Assembly: GCA_040389965.1 (NCBI GenBank)
Contig: JAZJZF010000023.1
Coordinates: 80,661 to 144,660 of the forward strand
Reading direction: 5' to 3'
Source: UBA4416 sp040389965
GTDB taxonomy: Bacteria > Bacteroidota > Bacteroidia > B-17B0 > Aurantibacillaceae
DNA: 64,000 bases
Positions 54,175 to 63,939 of this stretch are shown here, piece after piece. The notes below the pieces were generated by a model. It ran no database searches. It saw nothing but the letters and a program-made list of their open reading frames with translations, and was not told the origin of the DNA. A program made the position numbers and the translations under genes. Each line of letters opens with the position of its first letter. Within the stretch, counting starts at the first letter, position 1.

Positions 54175-55308
54175 TTGTTACAGGAACCGGATATTTTATT
54201 ACTCGATGAGCCTACCAACCACTTGGATGCAGAAAGCGTTGATTGGTTAGAGCAGCACTTGCAACAATATAAAGGAACTGTTATTGCAGTAACCCACGAT
54301 AGGTATTTCCTTGATAATGTAGCGGGCTGGATTTTGGAGTTAGATCGTGGAGAAGGTATTCCATGGAAAGGTAACTATTCATCATGGTTAGAACAAAAAG
54401 GAAACCGTTTAAAACAGGAAGAGAAAACAGAAAGCAAACGCCAGAAAACATTAGCGCGTGAGTTAGACTGGGTTCGCCAGGGAGTGAAAGGACGTGGTGT
54501 AAAACAAAAAGCCCGTTTAAATAACTACGATAAAATGATGAGCGAAGACATTAAGGATAAAGAAGAAAGACTGGAGATCTTTATTCCTAACGGTCCGCGC
54601 CTTGGTAACGAAGTTATTGAAGCCATTGAAGTATCTAAAGGGTTTGGTGACCGTTTGTTATATGAACATTTGAATTTTAAATTACCTCCTGCTGGAATCG
54701 TTGGTATTATTGGGCCAAATGGTGCCGGTAAAACAACCTTATTCCGTATGATCATGGGAGAGGAAACTCCTAATGGCGGAGAATTTAAAGTAGGACCTAC
54801 GGTTAAGATCGCTTATGTAGATCAAAATCATAAAGAATTGGATCCTAACAAAACAGTATACGATGTATTAAGCGGAGGTTTGGATAATATCACCCTTGGT
54901 GGAAAACCAATGAACGCCCGCGCTTATATATCGCGCTTTAACTTTGCCGGTAGCGATCAGGGAAAAAAAGTAAGTGTATTATCAGGTGGAGAGCGTAACC
55001 GTTTGCATTTGGCAATGGCACTGAAAGAAGAAGGTAACGTGTTATTACTCGATGAGCCTACCAATGATTTGGATGTAAATACCTTACGTGCTTTGGAAGA
55101 AGGTTTGGAGAACTTCGCCGGCTGTGCGGTTATTATCAGCCACGATAGGTGGTTCCTGGATCGTGTGTGTACACACATCCTGGCCTTTGAAGGCGATAGT
55201 ACAGTATATTGGTTTGAAGGTGGTTATAGCGAATACGAAGAGAACCGTAAAAAACGTTTAGGTAACGTAGAGCCAAAACGCCCTAGATACAAGAAACTAA
55301 CGGTTTAA
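54175..55308 (+). CDS. ettA: energy-dependent translational throttle EttA, 3' part
   Basis: The rest of EttA: first Walker B (DILLLDEPTNHLD), VTHDRYFLDNVAGWILELDRG in the linker border, second Walker A (GPNGAGKTT), second signature LSGGERNRLHLA and Walker B (VLLLDEPTNDLD), and the C-terminal EPKRPRYKKLTV typical of EttA. The apparent TTG start at 54175 is only an internal leucine; native coding begins again at 54160. If the foreign segment is removed, the whole is one EttA of about 560 residues, normal for the family. Confidence 0.9.
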   Translation: MLQEPDILLLDEPTNHLDAESVDWLEQHLQQYKGTVIAVTHDRYFLDNVAGWILELDRGEGIPWKGNYSSWLEQKGNRLKQEEKTESKRQKTLARELDWVRQGVKGRGVKQKARLNNYDKMMSEDIKDKEERLEIFIPNGPRLGNEVIEAIEVSKGFGDRLLYEHLNFKLPPAGIVGIIGPNGAGKTTLFRMIMGEETPNGGEFKVGPTVKIAYVDQNHKELDPNKTVYDVLSGGLDNITLGGKPMNARAYISRFNFAGSDQGKKVSVLSGGERNRLHLAMALKEEGNVLLLDEPTNDLDVNTLRALEEGLENFAGCAVIISHDRWFLDRVCTHILAFEGDSTVYWFEGGYSEYEENRKKRLGNVEPKRPRYKKLTV

Positions 55309-55333
55309 AAACTGCTGTTTCAGGAATTTAAAT

Positions 55334-55361
55334 AAAAAGGGAGAATTTATTCTCCCTTTTT
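55334..55361 (+). terminator. rho-independent terminator after ettA
   Basis: AAAAAGGGAGAA (55334-55345) pairs with TTCTCCCTTTTT (55350-55361) over 12 bp with a 4-base loop. A/T-rich flanks make it usable from both sides, also for the convergent AEC gene. Confidence 0.9.
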
Positions 55362-55391
55362 ATTTGGTAACTATTTTTTGCAGCCGAACGC

Positions 55392-56297
55392 TTATAAAAA
55401 GTATTCTACTAAATGCCACCAGATCCAGGTAGTACCAAAGGATAACAGGATACTGACACCAATAATAAGGTTAGTAAAACGAGGGCTTAAATTATACCTG
55501 TCGGCTAAAATGGTAGCAGACAAAAACACCGGCATGGCAGCTTCAAACACAGCAATTTTAGAGATGGTTCCATGCAGATTTAAAAGAATAAGAATGCTTA
55601 ATACAAGGGCAGGAGCAAGGAATAATTTGTAGCTTAATACAATCAGCATTGGCTTCACTTCCTCTTTCCAGCCTTTAAGCGATAATTGCAGGCCAACAGA
55701 AAACAACGCTAACGGTGCTACAGTAGCAGCAAGCATGGCAAATACCGGTTCTATCAAAGAAAGGTCGCTTTCTTTAGGAATAAGCAATGCGGCTATACAG
55801 CCCAATAGGGGTGGAAAAGTTACCACTTTTTTAAATAACTCGCCGGTACTTACTTTTCCACTTCCGGTAGAGTTTACTGCAATGGCAATGCCAAACAGGG
55901 AAAACAACAAAAATGTGACCTGGTCACAGATAATGGCAATGCTGATTTCTTTTTCGCTGAAATAAGCCAATATTAAAGGAAAGCCAACAAAGGACGTATT
56001 ACTTAAACCGGAGGTCAGTTGCATGGCGCCATGTTGCGACTTGTTCATTTTAAAAAACTTCCCAACTAGAAATATGAACAAGATGGCACCTGCAAATACT
56101 ACTAAAGGCGAAATAGCAGGAATAATAAGGTTAGAAGAAAGATCGAGATGTGTGAGGTATTTAAAAGAGACTGCAGGTAAAGCAATGTTAATGATCCAGA
56201 CATTGATACCCTTGTGCGTATCTGACGGAACGAGTTTTCTATACCTGAATAAGACCCCTGCAAGAATACAAAATCCGATCAGTATAAAATTCGCCAT
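55392..56297 (-). CDS. AEC-family transporter
   Basis: A 301-residue membrane protein with about 10 helices of the auxin efflux carrier family. The conserved halves are NIALPAVSFKYL with its following helix, and SGLSNTSFVGFPL near the first crossover (N-terminal half). Bacterial members export or import malate, malonate or other organic acids. The substrate is unknown. Confidence 0.85.
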   Translation of the reverse strand: MANFILIGFCILAGVLFRYRKLVPSDTHKGINVWIINIALPAVSFKYLTHLDLSSNLIIPAISPLVVFAGAILFIFLVGKFFKMNKSQHGAMQLTSGLSNTSFVGFPLILAYFSEKEISIAIICDQVTFLLFSLFGIAIAVNSTGSGKVSTGELFKKVVTFPPLLGCIAALLIPKESDLSLIEPVFAMLAATVAPLALFSVGLQLSLKGWKEEVKPMLIVLSYKLFLAPALVLSILILLNLHGTISKIAVFEAAMPVFLSATILADRYNLSPRFTNLIIGVSILLSFGTTWIWWHLVEYFL

Positions 56298-56351
56298 TTT
56301 TTATCCGTTTTATGGTGTAAATGTACAGGATTGTTCCTGACATAAAAAGAA

Positions 56352-56377
56352 AAGGAGATCATTTTAAAGATCTCCTT
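56352..56377 (-). terminator. hairpin terminator after DUF1304
   Basis: AAGGAGATC pairs with GATCTCCTT (9 bp) around an 8-base loop. On the minus strand the stem is followed by TTCTTTTTATG, placing it after the DUF1304 stop and ahead of the AEC gene. Confidence 0.7.
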
Positions 56378-56402
56378 CGTATTTATTTTATGAGGCAAGC
56401 TA

Positions 56403-56768
56403 TTACTTCAATAAAACGAGAATGATGCCAATAGCTGCAGGAATGGTTTGAATAAATAAGATTTTTTTAGAAGCTGTAATAGCGCCATAAATACCGGCAA
56501 CTGCCACACATCCTAAAAAGAACAAGGCTACGTTATTCTGCCATTCGGCATTAGTAATAAAGAAGCTCCAGATCAACCCTGCCGCCAGAAAACCATTGTA
56601 TAAGCCCTGGTTAGCTGCCAGTGTTTTGGTTGGCTTAAACATTTCGGGTGCCAGCGATCCTTTAAAAGCTTCCTTCCCTTTGGTTTCCCATGCAAACATT
56701 TCGAGCCACAAAATGTAGCAGTGAATGGCTGCAACTAATCCTATAACTATTTTTGCGGCTATATCCAT
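56403..56768 (-). CDS. DUF1304 small membrane protein
   Basis: A 121-residue protein with four predicted helices. The pattern AAIHCYILWLEMFAWETKG and NQGLYNGFLAAGLIW is diagnostic for DUF1304. The function is unknown. Its start codon overlaps the DUF3467 stop by one base (TAATG), so they are co-translated. Confidence 0.9.
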   Translation of the reverse strand: MDIAAKIVIGLVAAIHCYILWLEMFAWETKGKEAFKGSLAPEMFKPTKTLAANQGLYNGFLAAGLIWSFFITNAEWQNNVALFFLGCVAVAGIYGAITASKKILFIQTIPAAIGIILVLLK

Positions 56769-57079
56769 TATGCCTGAGCTGTTGGTCCGCCAAAGTTAAG
56801 AGGCAATGCATTCATTTCACTGTCTTTTATTTTACCGTTCATTTGCTCAAAGCGTTGCACATTTTCAGATAAGGCTTTCATTAAACGCTTGGCATGCTGG
56901 GGTGTTAACACAATACGTGATTTCACTTTTGCTTTAGGCACACCCGGCATTACTTTAATAAAATCTACCACAAACTCTGTTGGAGAATGTGTAATAATAG
57001 CTAGGTTAGAATATATTCCTTCCGCAATCTCTTCAGAAAGCTCTATGTTTAACTGGTTTTCGGGATTTTGATTTTCCAT
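56768..57079 (-). CDS. DUF3467 protein
   Basis: A 103-residue soluble protein. YSNLAIITHSPTEFVVDF and KVKSRIVLTPQHAKRLMKAL are the DUF3467 signature. Some relatives accompany chaperone or RNA polymerase-related genes, but no role is established. ATG 57079 (MENQNPENQ) is preferred to an upstream ATG at 57133, which would run into the dispersed palindrome. Confidence 0.9.
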   Translation of the reverse strand: MENQNPENQLNIELSEEIAEGIYSNLAIITHSPTEFVVDFIKVMPGVPKAKVKSRIVLTPQHAKRLMKALSENVQRFEQMNGKIKDSEMNALPLNFGGPTAQA

Positions 57080-57128
57080 AATGGTATTTTTATTAAAGGT
57101 AATGTTTTTTGCTATTGTTTTATTGCCT

Positions 57129-57157
57129 GTCATGCTGAACTTGATTCAGCATCTCAT
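57129..57157. repeat. 29-bp dispersed palindrome, copy 2
   Basis: Identical over 29 bp to 38015-38043. Here it lies between the htpG stop and the DUF3467 start on the minus strand, so it could fold at the end of the htpG transcript. Confidence 0.85.
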
Positions 57158-57169
57158 GAAGTAACAATA

Positions 57170-59068
57170 TTAATTAATCATCTCAACAGAGCGCTTGATA
57201 AATCTAGTAAGCTCTTCGCCTTTCAACAAACCTTGTGATAGCAAGGCCAGATCAGCAGCTTGCTTCGCTAATTGCGTTTGCATTTTTGCATCTTTTTCGG
57301 CCAGTATTTTCCCGATTAAAGGATGGTTGGCGTTTACTACTAAATTGTACATGTCGGGCATAGAACCATAAAAATTCATTCCACCGCCGCCACCCATGGC
57401 ACTCATCTCTTTCATACGGCGCATAAATTCAGGGCGTGTAATCAGCATTGGAGAATCCGTTTCGCTTAAGCTTTCAAATACAACCGTGTATTTTTCTTTA
57501 GCAACCACCCCTTCCACAATTGGTTTCAAGGTATTTTGTTCTTCTTCGCTTAATTTGCTTACCTGTGCATCGTCTTTTTTGATCAATTTCTCAACGGTGT
57601 CGCTATCTACACGTACAAATTGTACATTGTCTAATTTGCTTTCCAGGTGGTTAATGTAATGCGCATCTAATGGAGAATCCATTAACAAAACATCATAACC
57701 TCTTGATTTTGCTGCATCAATGTATGTATGTTGTTCATCAACATTGGTAGCGTATAAGTAAATCGTTTTATTGTCTTTATCCGTTTGGTTTGGTTTTACA
57801 TGTGCATTGTATTCTTCAAAGGTAAAGGCTTTATTATCGGTATTTTTAAGCAGGGCAAATTTTACGGCTTTTTCGTAGAATTTCTCATCGCTGATCATAC
57901 CGTATTGTACAAATATTTTAATATCGTCCCATTTCGCTTCAAAATCGGTACGTTCTTTTTTAAAGATATCTTCCAGCTTATCGGCTACTTTTTTAGTAAT
58001 GTGTGCTGATATTTTCTTTACGTTACCATCCGCTTGTAAATAGCTACGGCTCACGTTTAACGGGATATCCGGACTATCGATCACACCACGCAGCATAGTT
58101 AAGAAATCAGGTACAATGTTTTCCACATTGTCCGTCACAAACACCTGGTTACTGTATAACTGAATACGGTCTTTAGGCGCTTCGAACTTGTTGGATAATT
58201 TAGGGAAATATAAAATACCGGTTAAGTTAAAAGGATAATCCACGTTCATGTGAATGTGAAACAAAGGCTCTTCAAATTGCATTGGATACAATTCGCGGTA
58301 GAAAGCTTTGTAATCCTCATCTTTAAGATCTGCCGGTTTTTTAACCCATAATGGTACAGGATTATTGATAATATTTTCTACCTGGATCTCTTCTTCTTTC
58401 TCATGTCCTTTTTCATCTTTTTCGCCTGTAGGAACCCAGGATGATTTTGTTCCGAAAACGATCTCTACCGGTAAAAATTTACAGTATTTGGTTAGTAAGG
58501 TTTGAATGCGGGAATCTTCTAAAAACTCTTCACTGTCATCGGCAATGTGTAATACGATACTTGTTCCACGCTCTTTTTTAGTATCATTCTCTTCAAGCGT
58601 ATATTCAGGACTACCGTCACATTCCCAACGCACTGCTTTAGAGCCTTCTTTGTAGGATAAAGAGAAGATCTCTACTTTTTTAGCCACCATAAAGGCAGAG
58701 TAGAAACCTAAGCCGAAATGGCCGATTACCACATTTTTGTCAACTTTATCTTTGTATTGGTTCACAAACTCTTCAGCACCACTGAAAGCAATTTGCGTAA
58801 TGTATTTTTCAATTTCCTCGCCTGTCATCCCAAGCCCTTTATCTTTAATGGTAAGGGTTTTGGCAACTTTGTCTAAAATAACTTCAATTTTAAGATCCCC
58901 TAAATCGCCTTTAGCTTCACCCATAGAGGCTAATGCTTTTAATTTTTGGGTAGCATCGGTGGCATTACTTACCAACTCACGTAAAAAGATTTCGTGGTCG
59001 CTGTAAAGGAATTTTTTAATAATGGGGAAAATGTTCTCTGTTTGTACGTTAATCTTTCCTGTGCTCAT
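57170..59068 (-). CDS. htpG: chaperone HtpG (Hsp90)
   Basis: ATP-dependent cytosolic chaperone. The GHKL ATP site is seen in ELVSNATDA, DKGLGMT, GHFGLGFYS; the middle domain has the catalytic arginine region NVSRSYLQ. The C-terminal dimerisation domain carries the flexible MGGGGGMNFYG stretch. 632 residues from ATG 59068; the longer reading from 59122 adds an unlikely hydrophobic leader. Single gene, possibly ended by the palindrome at 57129-57157. Confidence 0.96.
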   Translation of the reverse strand: MSTGKINVQTENIFPIIKKFLYSDHEIFLRELVSNATDATQKLKALASMGEAKGDLGDLKIEVILDKVAKTLTIKDKGLGMTGEEIEKYITQIAFSGAEEFVNQYKDKVDKNVVIGHFGLGFYSAFMVAKKVEIFSLSYKEGSKAVRWECDGSPEYTLEENDTKKERGTSIVLHIADDSEEFLEDSRIQTLLTKYCKFLPVEIVFGTKSSWVPTGEKDEKGHEKEEEIQVENIINNPVPLWVKKPADLKDEDYKAFYRELYPMQFEEPLFHIHMNVDYPFNLTGILYFPKLSNKFEAPKDRIQLYSNQVFVTDNVENIVPDFLTMLRGVIDSPDIPLNVSRSYLQADGNVKKISAHITKKVADKLEDIFKKERTDFEAKWDDIKIFVQYGMISDEKFYEKAVKFALLKNTDNKAFTFEEYNAHVKPNQTDKDNKTIYLYATNVDEQHTYIDAAKSRGYDVLLMDSPLDAHYINHLESKLDNVQFVRVDSDTVEKLIKKDDAQVSKLSEEEQNTLKPIVEGVVAKEKYTVVFESLSETDSPMLITRPEFMRRMKEMSAMGGGGGMNFYGSMPDMYNLVVNANHPLIGKILAEKDAKMQTQLAKQAADLALLSQGLLKGEELTRFIKRSVEMIN

Positions 59069-59168
59069 GTGTCGTGTATAATTTTGATTAAATATAAATA
59101 CTTTGAGCCATATAACAGGCAAAGGTTATACCAAGAGGGCAAAAAATGACAAAATGGCAAGTCTGGAA

Positions 59169-60155
59169 TCAATAACTCCACTTCAAATAAAGCCCGCCCC
59201 AGGTAAAGCCTGCACCAAAAGTGGTAAGCACCAAATTATCTCCTTTTTTGAGTTGATTTTCCCACTCTGCCAGGCAAATTGGCAAGGTGGCAGAAGTGGT
59301 GTTACCGTATTTCTGAATGTTTAGCATTACTTTGTCCATGCCAATACCCATGCGATTGGCTGTGCCTTCAATAATACGTTTATTAGCCTGGTGAGGCACT
59401 AAAAAGGCAATGTCTTCGGCTTTTAAATGATTGCGCTGCATAATTTCTTCAGCAACGTCCGCCATTTTAATAACGGCTACTTTAAATACTGCCTGGCCAT
59501 CCATTTCTACAAAGTGTTGTTTGTTGGTAACGGATTCAACAGATGATGGCACTAAGCTGCCACCTGCAGGCTGGTATAAATATTTTTTACCGCTTCCGTC
59601 AACGTACATTTTGCTGTCCAGTATACCTGTACCATCAGTGGTTGGTTCCAGTAACACAGCACCTGCGCCGTCGCCAAATAAAATAGAGGTTTTACGATCG
59701 GTATAATCAATAATACTGCTCATTTTATCAGAGCCAATTACTAATACTTTTTTATGGGCTCCTGTTTCAATAAATTTGGAAGCGGTGGTTAATGCATAAA
59801 TAAAACTGGAGCAGGCCGCCTGCAGGTCAAAACCCCAGGCATTGGTGGCACCTATCATATCTGCCACAATGTTAGCAGTAGCAGGATATTGATGATCGGG
59901 AGTAACCGTGGCTACAATGATCAGGTCAATATCCAAAGGCGACAAATTCTTTTTAGCCAGTATTTTTTTAGCAGCTTCCGCAGCCATAAAAGCGCTGGCC
60001 TTGTCTTTGTCTTTTAAAATGCGTCGCTCACTTACACCACATCTGCTCATGATCCACTCATCGTTGGTATCTACCATTTTCTCCAACTCTTTATTAGATA
60101 AAATATAGTCGGGGAGATAAGCCGATACGGCTGTAATAGCTGCGGTAGTTTTCAT
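59169..60155 (-). CDS. fabH: beta-ketoacyl-ACP synthase III
   Basis: Starts fatty acid synthesis by condensing acyl-CoA with malonyl-ACP. The triad is Cys115 (LQAACSSF), His255 (VPHQANKR) and Asn285 (YGNTTSAT). 328 residues and GDGAGAVLLE are standard. Several FabH paralogues are usual in Bacteroidota, so the in vivo primer is unknown. It stands alone between htpG and a divergent unknown gene. Confidence 0.94.
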   Translation of the reverse strand: MKTTAAITAVSAYLPDYILSNKELEKMVDTNDEWIMSRCGVSERRILKDKDKASAFMAAEAAKKILAKKNLSPLDIDLIIVATVTPDHQYPATANIVADMIGATNAWGFDLQAACSSFIYALTTASKFIETGAHKKVLVIGSDKMSSIIDYTDRKTSILFGDGAGAVLLEPTTDGTGILDSKMYVDGSGKKYLYQPAGGSLVPSSVESVTNKQHFVEMDGQAVFKVAVIKMADVAEEIMQRNHLKAEDIAFLVPHQANKRIIEGTANRMGIGMDKVMLNIQKYGNTTSATLPICLAEWENQLKKGDNLVLTTFGAGFTWGGLYLKWSY

Positions 60156-60182
60156 TTTAAAGTAAATAGGTGATTATTCATG

Positions 60183-60190
60183 CAAAGGTA
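60183..60190 (-). promoter_or_regulatory. putative -7 box (TACCTTTG) of fabH
   Basis: TACCTTTG on the minus strand matches TAnnTTTG and lies 27 bases before the fabH start. Confidence 0.4.
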
Positions 60191-60314
60191 TTCGAGAGAA
60201 GACAGAATACAGAATTAAAATAAAAAAGTGATACGAAATATAAATACTAATATTATATCATTAAATTTGATATAATACTTGTAAATAAAGAAAAAAATAC
60301 TTTTTAAATATACG

Positions 60315-61874
60315 ATGTCTAACGTAAAATCTGATCAATTATTCAACCTGATTAAAGCCCTTTCAAAGGGAGAGAAACGCTTTTTTAAATTATACGTTTC
60401 CCGCCTGGGTGATATTGAAGATAAAAAATTCATTATCCTTTTCGATGCCATTGAAAAACAAAAAATATATAACGAAGATAAGATCCTGAAAAAGGAAACG
60501 GCTTTGCTGCCGCAGCAATTACCAAATCTTAAAACCCATTTGTATTTTCAATTGCTTAAAAGTCTCCGGCTCTGTAACAGCAATAGTTTAAGAAGCATTA
60601 AGATCATGGAACTGATCGATTATGCCCGGCTCTTATACAGTAAATGTTTATACAGAGAATGTGTAAAGATGATTGACAAAGCAAAAAAAATGGCTGTAAG
60701 TAACGACCAGTCTATTTTTTTACTGGAAATTTTAGAGATCGAAAAACTGGTTATTTCAAAAACATTGGGTGCCGGTAACGAAGAGCGTGTAAGCCACATT
60801 ATAGAAGAAACAGTAAAGGTTACAGAGAGTATCAAAAACATTAATATTTTTTCTAACCTGTCTTTAAAGCTTGATTCGTACTACAACAAATCGGGTTTTG
60901 TGAGGAATAAATATGACCTTGAAAAAGTAACACAATTTTTTAATTCGAGCCTCCCGAAATATAAAATCGAAAACCTTTCCTTTCACGAAAAACTGCACCT
61001 TTACAAATCATATGTAGGGTTTTACTTTTTTATTCAGGATTTTAAAGAAGGATATGTCTACGCCAACAAATGGGTAAACCTGTTTGAAGAGCAACCCGAA
61101 ATGAAACCCCTGAAACCCGAAATGTATATTAAAGCCCTGAACAGCTTACTGGCAGTACAAAACAAATTATTGAAATACAACGAGTTTTCTGAAACGCTGA
61201 AACGATTAATAGCCATTAAACGTGAAAAAAATATTATTCTTACCGAAAACCTGAACCTCAATTTATTTAAAGCCATTTATATTCATGAAATGAACAGGCA
61301 CTTTATGTTGGGCGAATTTAAATCGGGAACCCGCATTGTTGTTGCCTTAGAGAATGAGCTGAATAAATTTGTAACAAGGCTCGATAAGCATTCTATTTTA
61401 TTGTTGTACTACAAAATTGCCTGCCTGTATTTTGGGAGTGGCGATTACAGAACAGGTCTTACCTGGCTTAATAAAATTACCAATGAACGTGAAATAGCTT
61501 TGCGGGAAGATCTGCATTCCTTTGGCCGTATTCTCTCACTTATTAGTCACTTCGAGCTGGGAAATGATGACCTTGTAGAATCCTACATTAAATCTACCTA
61601 CCGTTATTTTAAGAAAAAAGGAGACTTGTCTTTATACCAAAAATACATCCTCGATTTCCTGAAAAGCTTATTAATGGAAAAAGAAATCAAGAATGTTCAA
61701 AAGCGATTTGTATTGCTTAAAGCTCAGATGGAATCGCTGCAAAAAAATAAATTTGAAAAGCGGGCTTTTTTATATTTTGATATTATTTCATGGCTCGAAA
61801 GTAAGATTACACACAGGTCGGTTCAAACCCTGATCAAGGAAAAAATAAGCGAACGCTTAAAACTGGCCTCTTAA
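60315..61874 (+). CDS. large helical-repeat protein of unknown function
   Basis: A 519-residue soluble, nearly all-helical, lysine-rich protein without signal peptide or membrane segment. The start LFNLIKALSKGEKRFFKLYVSR recurs in a group of uncharacterised Bacteroidota proteins. Degenerate TPR-like helical pairs appear along the chain (ECVKMIDKAKKMAV, YYKIACLYFGSGDYRTGLTWLNK). No catalytic motif is seen. Its role may be scaffolding, but this is inference. Confidence 0.75.
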   Translation: MSNVKSDQLFNLIKALSKGEKRFFKLYVSRLGDIEDKKFIILFDAIEKQKIYNEDKILKKETALLPQQLPNLKTHLYFQLLKSLRLCNSNSLRSIKIMELIDYARLLYSKCLYRECVKMIDKAKKMAVSNDQSIFLLEILEIEKLVISKTLGAGNEERVSHIIEETVKVTESIKNINIFSNLSLKLDSYYNKSGFVRNKYDLEKVTQFFNSSLPKYKIENLSFHEKLHLYKSYVGFYFFIQDFKEGYVYANKWVNLFEEQPEMKPLKPEMYIKALNSLLAVQNKLLKYNEFSETLKRLIAIKREKNIILTENLNLNLFKAIYIHEMNRHFMLGEFKSGTRIVVALENELNKFVTRLDKHSILLLYYKIACLYFGSGDYRTGLTWLNKITNEREIALREDLHSFGRILSLISHFELGNDDLVESYIKSTYRYFKKKGDLSLYQKYILDFLKSLLMEKEIKNVQKRFVLLKAQMESLQKNKFEKRAFLYFDIISWLESKITHRSVQTLIKEKISERLKLAS

Positions 61875-61975
61875 AATGTTAAATAATGAAAGACTTTTTG
61901 TCGGATTTTTGAACTGCAGATAGAAAGAGAATTTTAATCTTATCTTTATATATAATATAAATACAAGCCCTCATC

Positions 61976-63838
61976 ATGTACAAAATCGTTTTTACGCTAC
62001 TTTCGTTAGCAACAGTTTTTAGTCATAATATAAAAGCCCAAAGCTATAACTATTACTTTGGTAATATCCATGCGCACAGTTCCTACTCCGATGGTAATGA
62101 GGATAGCGCTACGTCTATGATGACAAAACCCATTCAGGATTTTAATTACGCCAAACAGTCGCAGCATGTTGATTTTTATGGTATTTCGGAGCATAACCAT
62201 TTTAGTGCAGGGATGACATCGCCGGCCAATTTCCATAGAGGCATAGCAGATGCCAATTCGGCTAACAATGATGGTACTTTTGTGGCATTGTATGGTATGG
62301 AGTGGGGCGTTATTTCAGGTGGGGGACATGTGATCGTATATGGTTATGATTCTTTGATGGGCTGGGATACCAACGATTATGATGTGTATGTGGCTCAGGA
62401 CGATTATGCTTCCCTATGGCAAAAAATAAATGAAAAACCGGGATCCTTTGCTTACCTGGCTCATCCGCAATCATCAGACTACAGTAATTTATTTACAGGA
62501 GCATCTACTATTATGGCTGATAATGCCATTGTAGGAATGGCTGCAAGAAGCGGTCCTGCTTTTTCAACCAATACAAGTTATTCTGATCCCTCATCGGGCA
62601 ATTATATTGCGAGGTACAATGATGCTTTAAAAAGAGGATACCATTTAGGAGTTGGCTTGGATCATGATACACATAACTCTGTATTTGGTCGCCAGACAGA
62701 TGGCCGTTTAGCGATACTTGCACCGGCATTAACGCGGGTAGATGTTTTAGATGCCATTCGTAAAATGCGGTTTTATAGCACCGATGATTGGAATGTGAAA
62801 GTGAATTTTTCTGTTTTTACCCAGCCTATGGGAAGTATTATAACACATACAGGCACGCCGGTTATTACGGCTTCAGTCACAGATCCGGATGCTGAAAATG
62901 TATCTTCCATTGCCATTTATTACGGAGTACCCGGCAGTGGCTCTAATGCTACGGTTTTAACCACAGTAACCAATACAACTACTTTATCTTACACACATAG
63001 TATTGCCAATAACACGACATACTATTATTATTTAAAAATCACACAAACAGATGGCGACATTGTATGGACCTCACCTATATGGTATACCCGTAACGATGCT
63101 ATTACCAATACACCTCCTGTTACCAACTTTACGGCCTCTACAGCAACTACCTGTATAGGCCAGCCAATAACACTTACAGACAATACCACCAATGCACCAA
63201 CAACCTGGAACTGGACTTTAACCGGTGCACTGCCTGCTACATCTACCAATCAAAATGTAGTGGCTACCTATTATACTGTGGGAACTTATACGGTTACTTT
63301 GGATGCGTCCAATTCTTTTGGATCGGGAGCAACTATCACCAAAGTTATTACAGTAACTCCTTTACCGGTTTTGAGTGTTAATTCACAAACAATTTGTACA
63401 GGAAGTGCTGCTACACTTTCTGTGACAGGTGCCAGTACGTATTCGTGGAGTACAGGAGCCTCCGGTGCTTCTATTGCTGTAACACCAACGGTTTCTACAC
63501 TTTATACCGTTACGGGGATGATCAACGGCTGTTCAAAAACAGTCAATACATTTGTCATAGTACAACAGTGTGTAAATATTGAAGAGCAATTAAAACAAAC
63601 TGTAAAAATATATCCTAATCCTGCAGATCAGTTCCTGACTATAGACATGGCTCAATTAACGGGTACAAAAACGCTGGAATTATATGATATTATGGGGAAA
63701 CAGGTATTTCTAAAAACAGCTACCGACGCTTCATCAACACTCGATCTTTCGAAATTTGATAATGGCATTTATGTTCTAAAGGTAACGCTTGATAACAGCG
63801 TTTATATGACAGAGCGCATTGTGGTGGAGAAGAGGTAG
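61976..63838 (+). CDS. secreted PHP/CehA-McbA-like metallohydrolase with PKD and T9SS sorting domains
   Basis: A 620-residue exported enzyme. After the signal peptide (ending NIKAQ) a PHP-type domain (about 25-280) has the metal motifs FGNIHAHSSYSDG, SEHNHF, YLAHP and GLDHDTHN. An Ig-like stretch and a PKD domain (about 380-460, WNWTLTGALP) follow, then a second Ig-like module, and a type A sorting tail (VKIYPNPADQ, NGIYVLKV, RIVVEKR). PHP phosphoesterases act on phosphomonoesters or phosphotriesters; substrate unknown. T9SS export is predicted from the tail. Confidence 0.9.
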   Translation: MYKIVFTLLSLATVFSHNIKAQSYNYYFGNIHAHSSYSDGNEDSATSMMTKPIQDFNYAKQSQHVDFYGISEHNHFSAGMTSPANFHRGIADANSANNDGTFVALYGMEWGVISGGGHVIVYGYDSLMGWDTNDYDVYVAQDDYASLWQKINEKPGSFAYLAHPQSSDYSNLFTGASTIMADNAIVGMAARSGPAFSTNTSYSDPSSGNYIARYNDALKRGYHLGVGLDHDTHNSVFGRQTDGRLAILAPALTRVDVLDAIRKMRFYSTDDWNVKVNFSVFTQPMGSIITHTGTPVITASVTDPDAENVSSIAIYYGVPGSGSNATVLTTVTNTTTLSYTHSIANNTTYYYYLKITQTDGDIVWTSPIWYTRNDAITNTPPVTNFTASTATTCIGQPITLTDNTTNAPTTWNWTLTGALPATSTNQNVVATYYTVGTYTVTLDASNSFGSGATITKVITVTPLPVLSVNSQTICTGSAATLSVTGASTYSWSTGASGASIAVTPTVSTLYTVTGMINGCSKTVNTFVIVQQCVNIEEQLKQTVKIYPNPADQFLTIDMAQLTGTKTLELYDIMGKQVFLKTATDASSTLDLSKFDNGIYVLKVTLDNSVYMTERIVVEKR

Positions 63839-63863
63839 AATGATGCTCCGGAATTATCCTAAT

Positions 63864-63893
63864 AAAAAAGCCCTGAAAAATCAGGGCTTTTTT
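63864..63893 (+). terminator. rho-independent terminator
   Basis: AAAAAAGCCCTGA pairs with TCAGGGCTTTTTT (13 bp) around AAAA, between the PHP gene and the convergent tRNA. Confidence 0.92.
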
Positions 63894-63939
63894 TGTTTTT
63901 TCAAATCGGCTTTAAATGCCTGATTCTTAGTGTTAGTTG

